A DNA stretch of 18,918 nt from Promethearchaeota archaeon (GTDB taxonomy: Archaea > Asgardarchaeota > Lokiarchaeia > Sigynarchaeales > SOKP01). The position numbers were made by a program, and so were the translations under genes. Numbering within the stretch: position 1 is the first letter of the stretch; each line of letters starts with the position of its first letter. Of the stretch, positions 1-6,957 are shown piece by piece. Where the stretch lies: positions 1 through 18,918 of the forward strand of contig SDNN01000036.1 in assembly GCA_004524425.1 (NCBI GenBank). The letters run 5' to 3'. The notes below the pieces were generated by a model that saw only the letters and a program-made list of their open reading frames with translations, was not told the DNA's origin and ran no database searches.

Positions 1-8
1 GAATTTTT

Positions 9-27
9 AAAAAAAGAAAAGAAAAAT
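9..27 (-). terminator. T-tract terminator of the DUF11-like gene
   Basis: About 20 nt beyond the stop codon of the large minus-strand gene the plus strand is almost pure A with two G interruptions, so the transcript would end in U-runs. No stem precedes it. Archaeal terminators often consist of U-tracts alone. Confidence 0.45.
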
Positions 28-48
28 AGTATAAATTTTTAGAAAAAA

Positions 49-2163
49 TTATTCGTACTTATTCTTAAAATCCTTTAATTTATTAATTATATCGTCTCTA
101 GCTTCTCCAACTAACATCTTAAGATTTTCTTTCAAGTCTTTCGCGAATTGCATGATTTGATGGAGATTTGGACCAGCAGGCAATGCATCTCTCTTATTTT
201 CTAACAGATCTCCTAGTTCTACTCCTGTTATGCCTTTTTCCACTTTCTGTATTATTTCCGTGAAGATTTCATGAACTTGTGCTGATTTTGACTGGCTTAA
301 TTCCGAAGGTTTTGGAGGTGCTGCTACAGGTGATGCCGCTGCTGATTCGGATGAACCGTCTCTTCCTAAAACGTTAACGATTGGTTCACTTCTAGGGTAA
401 TCACCTTGACCAGAACAACTGTAATTAATATTAATAGACTCGTTTGCTTTAAGCTCCACTATTTTGACTTCCATATCAGTTCCGACCATTTCATAAGGAA
501 GATCAAAATTAGTTTCTGTTAAAGTAAAACCACTTGGAATTTTATCTTTTACGACGATGTTTTCTAATTCAACATCACCTTTATTCTGGATCCTCACCGT
601 GATATTAAATTCTCCTTCAGTAAGACCGGGTTTAATGCTCTTAAGAGTTTTGAGTTTTCGAGCTACGTACTTAATTTTTATGACGGGTTCTTCGGGAGGG
701 CTAATAATAAATTCCTTTCCCTTTACAGGAACATTCGCTTTTATTTGCACGGGAGTGTTATATCTAACCTCCGGTTTAGGATTTTTAGCCAATAGTGGAT
801 AGCTCATGATTATTTCTGAATCTGGAGGAACCTGCTCTTTCAAGTTCTTTAATTTAATGGTTATCAAATGGTTAGAATCAGGACTTTGATCATTTGGCTC
901 AATTCCAAAACTTTCCATGAAATCTTCTCTCTGCTGAATTTCAATATTACCTTCTGGGTTTTTGATTTCAATTTTAATATCTTTTTCTAAAGGAGGTATA
1001 AAATCAGGAGGTATCTCATCTAGAATCTCAATATTATCAAAAGTCGATGTACCTTTATTGGGTATTGTATTTATGATGGTCATATCTGTATTAGCATATG
1101 CAGCAACTTCGGGGGGGTTTATTGTTTTATGAACTTCAGCACTTAAGACATGGTAGTATGTAGGCTCCTTGATAATTTCACCGATAATCCTTGTGATTAC
1201 TCCAAATAAGGGCGTAAATACAATTTCAGATTCCAACTCTGGTACATTTGCAGACTCGATTGGAAAAGTTTTATCCCAGGTAGCATCAGGATCTAATTCA
1301 ACGTTGGGATTTTCATCAACAACAGTTTCCTCCCCTGTTGGAATCTTGTGTGCTACTAAAACTTGTTCTAATCTTACTTTAAACTCAGAATCGTTAATGA
1401 ATTCTACATTACAATCCCACGTACCAGGATTTGTACCCTCATCTCGAGTTACTCCGCTCATTGAGTCTGTTTCTCCTCGTACTCCAGGATTAATCATGGT
1501 AAGTTTTTTGTTATCTATCACGTAATTAACTTTCAAACCTCCCAGATTCTGATCTTTTCTTTCTTTTGCTACTACGGTACAATAAACTTCTAAAGTTGCA
1601 CTTTCTTTTGCGCCTAATCCCTGAATTTTCCAACTTAAGACTCTCTTTCCATCCTCTTCTAATTGCTCAGCAGAACCTAAGCTTGGTGATTTAATTTCAA
1701 TATCCTGTAGAATTTCAGGTAAGTCTCTAGTTAGTGTTATATCAGTAAACGGAATGTCCAAAGTGTTTGTTAGAGAAAGCTTTAAATTACATTTATTTGC
1801 ATTTTCGTAAAGAAAAGCATTGTTAGCTACTACAGAAATATCTCTTTCCGCATCGAAAACTTCTAATACTTTCAAGCATGGTTCCTTCAGGTTTTGAATC
1901 TCATAATCTCGTTTAAATTCTTCTGATGGATTGATTGAGCCCACGTTTAATACTTTGTCCAAATTAGTATTCACGACTTCTTTTAAATCACACGCGATAT
2001 TCCATAATCTACTTTTATCCGATGTATTTTTTATCAATAATACCCCATTAGCCTTGATTTCTTTTACCTGATGTTCTCCGGTGGCTCCGATGCTAGCGGG
2101 TGATAGAATTGTATTTTCATAATCGGTTATGTCTACGACGATTAAATTTTTTAATTCGGCCAT
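49..2163 (-). CDS. DUF11-like beta-sandwich repeat protein, apparently intracellular
   Basis: This 704-residue protein has no signal peptide and no membrane segment. About four repeated segments carry an Asn-rich strand followed by a 'D/..IP' turn typical of DUF11/CARDB-like Ig-fold repeats: residues about 126-149, 251-276, 357-391 and 519-546 (for example 'QNKGDVELENIVVKDKIP'). An N-terminal block (1-100) is of unknown type. After the last repeat come a Ser/Ala/Pro-rich linker (about 604-620) and a helical, charged C-terminal domain (625-704). The ATG at 2163 is preceded by GAGGT with a 10-nt spacer, which supports this start. The gene is divergent from the YkgJ-like gene. DUF11 proteins are usually secreted surface or adhesion proteins, so the lack of any export signal is odd. 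A scaffold role would be inference; the function is unknown. Confidence 0.72.
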   Translation of the reverse strand: MAELKNLIVVDITDYENTILSPASIGATGEHQVKEIKANGVLLIKNTSDKSRLWNIACDLKEVVNTNLDKVLNVGSINPSEEFKRDYEIQNLKEPCLKVLEVFDAERDISVVANNAFLYENANKCNLKLSLTNTLDIPFTDITLTRDLPEILQDIEIKSPSLGSAEQLEEDGKRVLSWKIQGLGAKESATLEVYCTVVAKERKDQNLGGLKVNYVIDNKKLTMINPGVRGETDSMSGVTRDEGTNPGTWDCNVEFINDSEFKVRLEQVLVAHKIPTGEETVVDENPNVELDPDATWDKTFPIESANVPELESEIVFTPLFGVITRIIGEIIKEPTYYHVLSAEVHKTINPPEVAAYANTDMTIINTIPNKGTSTFDNIEILDEIPPDFIPPLEKDIKIEIKNPEGNIEIQQREDFMESFGIEPNDQSPDSNHLITIKLKNLKEQVPPDSEIIMSYPLLAKNPKPEVRYNTPVQIKANVPVKGKEFIISPPEEPVIKIKYVARKLKTLKSIKPGLTEGEFNITVRIQNKGDVELENIVVKDKIPSGFTLTETNFDLPYEMVGTDMEVKIVELKANESININYSCSGQGDYPRSEPIVNVLGRDGSSESAAASPVAAPPKPSELSQSKSAQVHEIFTEIIQKVEKGITGVELGDLLENKRDALPAGPNLHQIMQFAKDLKENLKMLVGEARDDIINKLKDFKNKYE

Positions 2164-2173
2164 GTTAAATTTT

Positions 2174-2178
2174 ACCTC
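2174..2178 (-). promoter_or_regulatory. Shine-Dalgarno of the DUF11-like gene
   Basis: GAGGT lies 10 nt upstream of the ATG on the minus strand. The gene therefore has a leadered mRNA, unlike several neighbours. Confidence 0.55.
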
Positions 2179-2359
2179 AAATTTTTATTTTTGAGAAAAT
2201 TTTGTAAACAAAAAATTTAGTTTTTTATAACATAAAATTTTAATATCTAATATTTTATGCAAATTTAAGTGTTTGTAGATACAAAGCAATTTTAAATAAG
2301 AATTTTTAAATACATTCAAAATTCTATCAGATGATAACTTTTTTATAAATTCATTATTC

Positions 2360-3217
2360 ATGAAAAACGAGAACTTCTGGAACATAATTAAGGAATTCAA
2401 TTCTTTAATGAAAAGTGCTATTATGGGGCCCAATTGTATAGATCCGAGCATATGCAAGGGGGATTGTTGCTCTATCAAAATAGATGTTCCCAAAATTTTA
2501 GCTCAAGAATACCTGAGGCGTGGATATGCTAAAAAAACAGATTTTATTAGAAGCGATATCTTTACATTTCAGTTAAGATTCGACGAGAAAAAAGGTAAAT
2601 GTTTCTTGTTTGACAATGAAATTAATGGATGCAAGGTTCACGAATCAGGCATAAAACCCCCTCAATGTTGGATTTATCCCACTGGATTTTCAAATCCAGA
2701 GCATGAAAACATTAGATGTAAACGGGCTGGAGGCTGGAAGATTATTAATTCTGAAAAGGCTCAAAAGGCAGAAAAATTATTAGAAAAATATAATTTCTTA
2801 TGTCAACTTGAAGCAAAAAAGGAAATTCGTCAACTAAAAAGGAGGATGGGCAGTGCAAAATCTAAAATTGGAATGTCAAAGAGACAAGAATTGGAAAAAA
2901 AGATAAGGAATACTGCTCCAAGTGAGTTAGGAGGATTTAGGGACACTTGGGATAAGATTGATATATTATCGGCAGAAGGATTGTCCTTACAAATGAAAAA
3001 ATTTTGCCAAAAATATAAAAAGGATTGTCAGTACCTCAAAACTGATTTTTTTGAATGTAGGAAGATCTGTGAAAAAATTGCACATCGCTTAGTTGAGTTT
3101 TTGTATACCAACTTACAAGAATTCATTAAGAAAAATGGACCGGACCCTGAAGGTCATTATAGTTTAATCGAACTATTTGCATTCACTAAAAATAAGGATT
3201 ATCCTATACTCACTTGA
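2360..3217 (+). CDS. YkgJ-like cysteine-cluster protein (putative metal or Fe-S binding)
   Basis: The 285-residue protein has a cysteine pattern like the YkgJ (zinc/iron-chelating) family: C26, C32, C36 and C37 in a 'C-x5-C-x3-CC' cluster, then C81 ('CFLF'), C91 ('GCKVHE'), C103 ('PQCWIYP') and C120. In the family these cysteines are thought to hold a metal or Fe-S centre. An unusual second half follows: a lysine-rich helical stretch (about 132-185) and another cysteine group (C216, C223, C233, C237) in a C-terminal helical part. The protein is longer than minimal YkgJ proteins (roughly 100-150 residues). The ATG at 2360 has no Shine-Dalgarno; several TTTAAATA-like boxes lie 50-70 nt upstream. 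It is probably cytoplasmic. The family assignment is fairly safe, but the substrate or partner is unknown. Confidence 0.75.
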   Translation: MKNENFWNIIKEFNSLMKSAIMGPNCIDPSICKGDCCSIKIDVPKILAQEYLRRGYAKKTDFIRSDIFTFQLRFDEKKGKCFLFDNEINGCKVHESGIKPPQCWIYPTGFSNPEHENIRCKRAGGWKIINSEKAQKAEKLLEKYNFLCQLEAKKEIRQLKRRMGSAKSKIGMSKRQELEKKIRNTAPSELGGFRDTWDKIDILSAEGLSLQMKKFCQKYKKDCQYLKTDFFECRKICEKIAHRLVEFLYTNLQEFIKKNGPDPEGHYSLIELFAFTKNKDYPILT

Positions 3218-3319
3218 AGCTTACTAAATTGTGTCGGTTGTGCAACATGTTCAAATTCATGATTTAAAAACAAAATAAGATTCATATCACTCTCATATTA
3301 CTAGAATTAAAAAGATTTC

Positions 3320-3370
3320 CTAAAAGAATATCAATATAAGATTTAAATACTACTAAAAGAATATTTAAAT
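3320..3370 (+). promoter_or_regulatory. Duplicated promoter-like element before the Mrr-like nuclease gene
   Basis: The 12-mer CTAAAAGAATAT occurs at 3320-3331 and again at 3353-3364. Each copy is followed by an AT-rich box: ATTTAAATAC at 3341-3350 after the first, and ATATTTAAAT at 3361-3370 overlapping the second. The second box is centred about 26 nt before the ATG at 3392, the spacing expected of a leaderless archaeal promoter. This could be tandem promoters or an operator repeat. Confidence 0.35.
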
Positions 3371-3382
3371 TAATATCTTTTG

Positions 3383-3772
3383 ATGAGAGTCATGGAAGAA
3401 TCTAATAACGTTTCCTTGAAAAATAATTTACGAGAATTAACCAAACTAGTTTTTTCAACTAAATATGAATATGTCGATAAAAAAATAGATATAAAAGGGC
3501 AATCTGGAAAGTCTTGGACTTTTGATGCTCTTGTAAAGAATAAATCTGATAAATTTGGTGTATTTATCCGAGATTGGAAAAGAGAGATTTCTATAACTCA
3601 ATTAAGACAGCTGCATAAAGCTTGCATGGATGTTCCTGACATTCAAGGAGGAATAATGATATGCAACATGATATCTGATTTTTCTCGAGATTACTCAGAC
3701 CAGTTTGGTATCCAATTGTTATCAAAAGGTCATCTAATGTCTAAGCTACGAAATCAGCAATATCAAATTTAA
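3383..3772 (+). CDS. Small Mrr-like PD-(D/E)xK nuclease-fold protein
   Basis: The 129-residue protein resembles the catalytic core of Mrr/type IV restriction endonucleases. It has a strand with D48 ('TFDALV'), then a strand ending in D64-W-K66 ('FIRDWKR', the D-x-K half of PD-(D/E)xK). These are followed by 'ITQLRQLHKACMD' (helix) and 'GGIMICN' (strand), as in the Mrr order 'cKdw..v....l.....' and 'gii.t...f'. No other domain is attached, and no methylase or helicase lies nearby, so it is not a visible restriction-modification system. Three starts are possible: TTG 3380, ATG 3383 and ATG 3392. None has a good Shine-Dalgarno, and a TATA-like box at 3361-3370 would suit a leaderless start at 3392. 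It could be a repair or resolvase-type nuclease, or an inactive fold member. Confidence 0.62.
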   Translation: MRVMEESNNVSLKNNLRELTKLVFSTKYEYVDKKIDIKGQSGKSWTFDALVKNKSDKFGVFIRDWKREISITQLRQLHKACMDVPDIQGGIMICNMISDFSRDYSDQFGIQLLSKGHLMSKLRNQQYQI

Positions 3773-3896
3773 AAAAAAATTTTGAGTAATTAAAATTTAT
3801 TAACATAGTACTTCATTTTAAGAACTTATTGTGTACTTTAATCTCTAATAAGAAAGCAAAAAAATTAGGTAAAAATTATTTTAAGAATTTTTAAGA

Positions 3897-4832
3897 TTAA
3901 CTGATTCCGAATATTCGTTGAGCATTACCACCAAGCATGAGATCAACCTCTTTTTCTGTGAACTCTATCCCCTCAGGTGCCTTGCTAGGTAGTTTCTTAA
4001 TCATATTAATCCATTTCTTATCTGCAAGAGCCATTCTTAGATATGGATTATCCGTACCAAATAGTACTTTTTCAGCTGAAAATTCATCCAAACATAACCG
4101 AAGCGAAGAACAAAACTCTTTATAATTGGATTTTGCCAAAACTTGCCATCCAGAAAAATCAACTAATAGATTACTTTTAGTAGATCCCATGTGAAATAAT
4201 TCATGACGCCAACCAAAACCCATATGTGCTGCTTGTATCCATAGATCAGGAAAATCCAAGCACACATCATCTAAATAAATTGGATCACAATATTTAGATC
4301 TAAGGGGTTGTACTATTTGTCCGGTGTGAAAAAGAACGGGTTTTTTGAATTCAGCAGCAATATCTAAAATCTTATAAGTCTCTTTACTGTTAGGATAAAA
4401 TCCCGTTGATGGATGAATCTTTAGACCAGCCATTTGCCATTCTTCGAAGCATTTTCTTATTAGCTCTTCTGCCCCATCTCTTCGAGGATCCACACTTGCA
4501 TAACTAAGGATTCTTTTAGGATATTTTTTCTGGATTTCAGCAAAAATTCTATTTTGTTCTTCTATGGAGATCTTAGGTTCGCTCAAACCAATCCCGTAAT
4601 CTTGAACGCAAATTACTGTCATATCAATCCCTGCTCGATCCATTTCTCCAATTAGCTTTTCTCCCGTTGGATCAAACACATTAAATAGAAGTTTATCTAT
4701 TATCTGTTGGGGAGTTAATTCCATGTTAAATATGTTTTTTACTTCCGATACTATGCTAGTTGCTAATCCAGTCCACCACTTATCAGGGTACCAATCCTTA
4801 TCAACTATATGTGCATGTGCATCTATTATCAA
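3897..4832 (-). CDS. Amidohydrolase-2 family metal-dependent hydrolase or decarboxylase
   Basis: The 311-residue protein is a TIM-barrel member of the amidohydrolase-2 (ACMSD/gamma-resorcylate decarboxylase) family. Visible metal and catalytic residues are H6-x-H8 in 'DAHAHI', K138 and H140 in 'GLKIHPS', H169 in 'VLFHTGQ', H203 ('AAHMGFG') and D261 in 'FGTDNP'. It ends with the typical 'GGNAQRIFGI'. It starts at TTG 4832: an ideal AAAAGGAG lies 8 nt upstream, and the ATG a little further up is out of frame. It is the last of three minus-strand hydrolase genes, 138 nt behind an MBL-fold gene. A hairpin/T-rich region lies between them, so it may be transcribed separately. Family members hydrolyse or decarboxylate small carboxylic or aromatic substrates; this one's substrate is unknown. 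Confidence 0.85.
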   Translation of the reverse strand: MIIDAHAHIVDKDWYPDKWWTGLATSIVSEVKNIFNMELTPQQIIDKLLFNVFDPTGEKLIGEMDRAGIDMTVICVQDYGIGLSEPKISIEEQNRIFAEIQKKYPKRILSYASVDPRRDGAEELIRKCFEEWQMAGLKIHPSTGFYPNSKETYKILDIAAEFKKPVLFHTGQIVQPLRSKYCDPIYLDDVCLDFPDLWIQAAHMGFGWRHELFHMGSTKSNLLVDFSGWQVLAKSNYKEFCSSLRLCLDEFSAEKVLFGTDNPYLRMALADKKWINMIKKLPSKAPEGIEFTEKEVDLMLGGNAQRIFGIS

Positions 4833-4840
4833 TTTAACAT

Positions 4841-4844
4841 CTCC
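4841..4844 (-). promoter_or_regulatory. Strong ribosome binding site that fixes a TTG start
   Basis: On the minus strand AAAAGGAG (GGAG at 4844-4841) is followed by an 8-nt spacer and TTG at 4832-4830. This decides the start of the amidohydrolase gene. Confidence 0.75.
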
Positions 4845-4943
4845 TTTTAACCGATTTAAAATTAAATTTTATGGTAATATTATTTCAATCAGAGATCTTA
4901 AAAATATATCCCTTATTGTTCAAATGAATGCTATTGAATTAAA

Positions 4944-4979
4944 AATTAATTTTAAAAATGAAATTGAACATTATTCAAT
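4944..4979 (-). terminator. Hairpin plus T-rich tail at the end of the downstream MBL gene
   Basis: A perfect 6-bp inverted repeat (ATTGAA at 4963-4968, TTCAAT at 4974-4979, 5-nt loop) straddles the stop codon of the MBL gene. On the minus strand it is followed by T-rich DNA. It may partly uncouple the amidohydrolase gene from the MBL genes. Confidence 0.3.
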
Positions 4980-5873
4980 GAAACAACCAGCTTTCAATCC
5001 ATCTATTAGCCATTGAATTGCTAATTTTAAACCTAATAATTGATTCTTGGTGAATAAATGAGATTTTGAAATAAAGGACTCATGATATTTGGACGTGATA
5101 TAATCTAATGATGGATTTTCGTGATACCATTTGATAATGGAGTTTTTTGTTTTAAAATGTAGTAATTCCATCTCCTCTAAAATTTGTTCGCAATCTTCAT
5201 CAGTCCAGACTCCAAAATGGCTTAAGGATATTGAGTTTAGCCCGTTTTTCAATTGGGATTTCAAATCTCTTAGCTTTTTGAATGTTTTTATGAGCTCTGC
5301 TTCATCGAATTCATATGATAAAAAAACGGGAAGTAAGGTCTCTCGATCGTATTTATTAATGACAGCATCCCCCACAAATATATTCTCATTCTTTTTATCT
5401 AAAAAACCAATTAAATCTTGAGAATGTCCAAATAAATTCAAGATTTCTAATTCTAAACCATTTAAATTAACTATATCTCCTTCCCTTAGAGGATTAATTC
5501 CAAGAATTGGTTTGATATCAACATCATATAGTTCGTTCATTCTCTCAGGATTTTCAAAATCATTTATAGCATTTTGAGATGCTAAAATCTCTATTTTGGT
5601 GTCCTTCAACTTTTTAATTAGTATTTCCACTCCTTCAACATGATCCCAATGGGAATGAGATAAAAAAAGCTTATGAATTGGATATAAGCCCAGTTCCTTC
5701 ATTTTCCTTATAATTCTATGCATCATTAGACCGGGCGTAGTGGTGTCAACCATCATTCTCATGCCAGCATTTTCAATAATATAAATGCAAGCATTTCCTT
5801 TCATTCCAAACATTTCTGCATCTATAAGATACCAGTTTTCGTTGAACTTTCCATCTAGTTTTATGAAGCCCAT
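4971..5873 (-). CDS. MBL-fold metallo-hydrolase, downstream tandem copy
   Basis: The 300-residue metallo-beta-lactamase-fold protein has the full metal-ligand set: H73-x-H75-x-D77-H78 ('SHSHWDH'), H150 ('FGHSQD'), D169 ('VGDAV') and H219 ('SHFGVW'). This predicts a binuclear zinc or iron hydrolase or oxygen reductase-like site. After the MBL core (about 1-225) a helical C-terminal region (226-300) is shared with the neighbouring paralogue. I start it at ATG 5873 because GGGAG (5886-5882) lies 8 nt upstream; a TTG at 5888 would overlap that Shine-Dalgarno. It follows the paralogous gene by 66 nt, so the two are probably cotranscribed. No signal peptide is seen. It resembles general 'glyoxalase II-like' hydrolases, but the substrate is unknown. 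Confidence 0.87.
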   Translation of the reverse strand: MGFIKLDGKFNENWYLIDAEMFGMKGNACIYIIENAGMRMMVDTTTPGLMMHRIIRKMKELGLYPIHKLFLSHSHWDHVEGVEILIKKLKDTKIEILASQNAINDFENPERMNELYDVDIKPILGINPLREGDIVNLNGLELEILNLFGHSQDLIGFLDKKNENIFVGDAVINKYDRETLLPVFLSYEFDEAELIKTFKKLRDLKSQLKNGLNSISLSHFGVWTDEDCEQILEEMELLHFKTKNSIIKWYHENPSLDYITSKYHESFISKSHLFTKNQLLGLKLAIQWLIDGLKAGCFIE

Positions 5874-5881
5874 ATCAAAAT

Positions 5882-5886
5882 CTCCC
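5882..5886 (-). promoter_or_regulatory. Shine-Dalgarno choosing the ATG start of the MBL gene
   Basis: GGGAG on the minus strand sits 8 nt before ATG 5873. The alternative TTG (5888-5886) overlaps this element and is therefore unlikely to be the start. Confidence 0.6.
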
Positions 5887-5939
5887 AATATTTAGCAAAT
5901 AAAGGAAATAAGTTTTTATTAAAAACATTTTATTGAAAA

Positions 5940-6827
5940 TTAAGAAATTTCCCCCATAAATTTTAAACCATTGATAAACCACTCTATTTCAAATTCCAAA
6001 CCATGTATATTCTCTTTGGTGAAGATAGCAGAGTTTGGTATAAATTTATCGTGATACATCGAAGTAATATACTCTAAAGAATGAGTTTCATTGTACCATT
6101 GTATAATTGAATTTTTTACATCGAAATGAAATTCTCGTACCTTGTCTATAAATTTTTTAAAATCTATATCTTTCCACACGCCAAAATGAGCAAAGGATAT
6201 TGAATTCAAATCATCCTTCATATTTCCTAATTTTTCCAAGGTTTTAAGATATTGAGATTCATTAAAATCAGGAGGGACGAATTCTGGCATCATTGTATCA
6301 TGATCTAATTTATCAATTATCGCATCTCCAACAAAAATATTTCTGTTCTTTTTGTCGAAAACCGCAATAGAATCTTGAGTATGACCAAAAAAATTAAATA
6401 TTTCTAATTGCAGTCCCTTTAAATCAATAATATCACCTTCATGTAAAGGAGTGACATTCGAAATTGGATCTACATTGTATCCAAAATATTGATTCATTTT
6501 TTCTGGATTTTTTAAATTGGAAATAGCTTTTTCTGAAGCTAAAACTTCTACATCTATACCTTTCATTAATTTCTTTAATTTTCCAACCGCTTGCACGTGG
6601 TCAAAATGGCTATGTGTTAATAAAATTTTATGAATAGGGAATAAATCGAAATTTTTCAGCTTTTTTATTATTTTTCTAGCAGATAATTCAACCCCAGCAT
6701 CAATCATCATGCGCAATCCATTATTTTCGATTACATAAATCGAGAGTTGTCCTGGAAGTCGAAAGATCATGTCATCAATTAGATAAGAATTGTCATTGAA
6801 TCTTCTTTCAGAATTTAAAAATAGCAT
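5940..6827 (-). CDS. MBL-fold metallo-hydrolase, upstream tandem copy
   Basis: The 295-residue protein is a clear paralogue of the next gene. The two align nearly end to end with the same motifs: H72-x-H74-x-D76-H77 ('THSHFDH'), H149 ('FFGHTQD'), D168 ('VGDAI') and H214 ('AHFGVW'), and similar C-terminal helices ('IIQWYNE' and 'IIKWYHE'). Differences concentrate in the loop after 'MMIDAG/MMVDTT' and in the 'MMPEFVPPDF' segment, where substrate loops of MBL enzymes often lie. The ATG at 6827 has no Shine-Dalgarno. The gene is probably the first of the minus-strand hydrolase unit and is divergent from the Fe-S gene, with 130 nt between them. The substrate is unknown. Confidence 0.87.
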   Translation of the reverse strand: MLFLNSERRFNDNSYLIDDMIFRLPGQLSIYVIENNGLRMMIDAGVELSARKIIKKLKNFDLFPIHKILLTHSHFDHVQAVGKLKKLMKGIDVEVLASEKAISNLKNPEKMNQYFGYNVDPISNVTPLHEGDIIDLKGLQLEIFNFFGHTQDSIAVFDKKNRNIFVGDAIIDKLDHDTMMPEFVPPDFNESQYLKTLEKLGNMKDDLNSISFAHFGVWKDIDFKKFIDKVREFHFDVKNSIIQWYNETHSLEYITSMYHDKFIPNSAIFTKENIHGLEFEIEWFINGLKFMGEIS

Positions 6828-6852
6828 TATATCTTATATTATTTTTTCAATT

Positions 6853-6893
6853 AATTAGAAACTATTAAAGTCTAATTGAACAATTATAATTGT
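6853..6893. promoter_or_regulatory. Palindromes in the divergent MBL / Fe-S promoter region
   Basis: The 130-nt divergent spacer holds ACAATTATAATTGT, a perfect 14-bp palindrome at 6880-6893. Next to it is a 7-bp inverted repeat, AATTAGA (6853-6859) and TCTAATT (6871-6877). Both are candidate operators for a dimeric regulator of the two divergent units. AT-rich DNA makes chance palindromes common. Confidence 0.35.
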
Positions 6894-6957
6894 ATTAAAA
6901 TTAAAACTTTAATATTAATATGTTAGATAGCTCAAATTATAAAAAAAGTGATTAATT

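Noticed and set aside
557..1525. Plus-strand ORFs of 81 and 118 residues inside the DUF11-like gene
   Set aside because: They are antisense shadows of a well-supported long gene, with no motif or start signal of their own.
2185..2493. Minus-strand 102-residue ORF across the divergent spacer
   Set aside because: It runs through the start of the YkgJ-like gene and through AT-rich promoter DNA. Its Phe/Leu/Lys-rich translation has no recognisable motif.
3383..3772. Restriction-modification or other defence island around the Mrr-like nuclease
   Set aside because: Neighbours are a YkgJ-like protein and an amidohydrolase; no methylase, helicase, toxin-antitoxin or CRISPR component is present.
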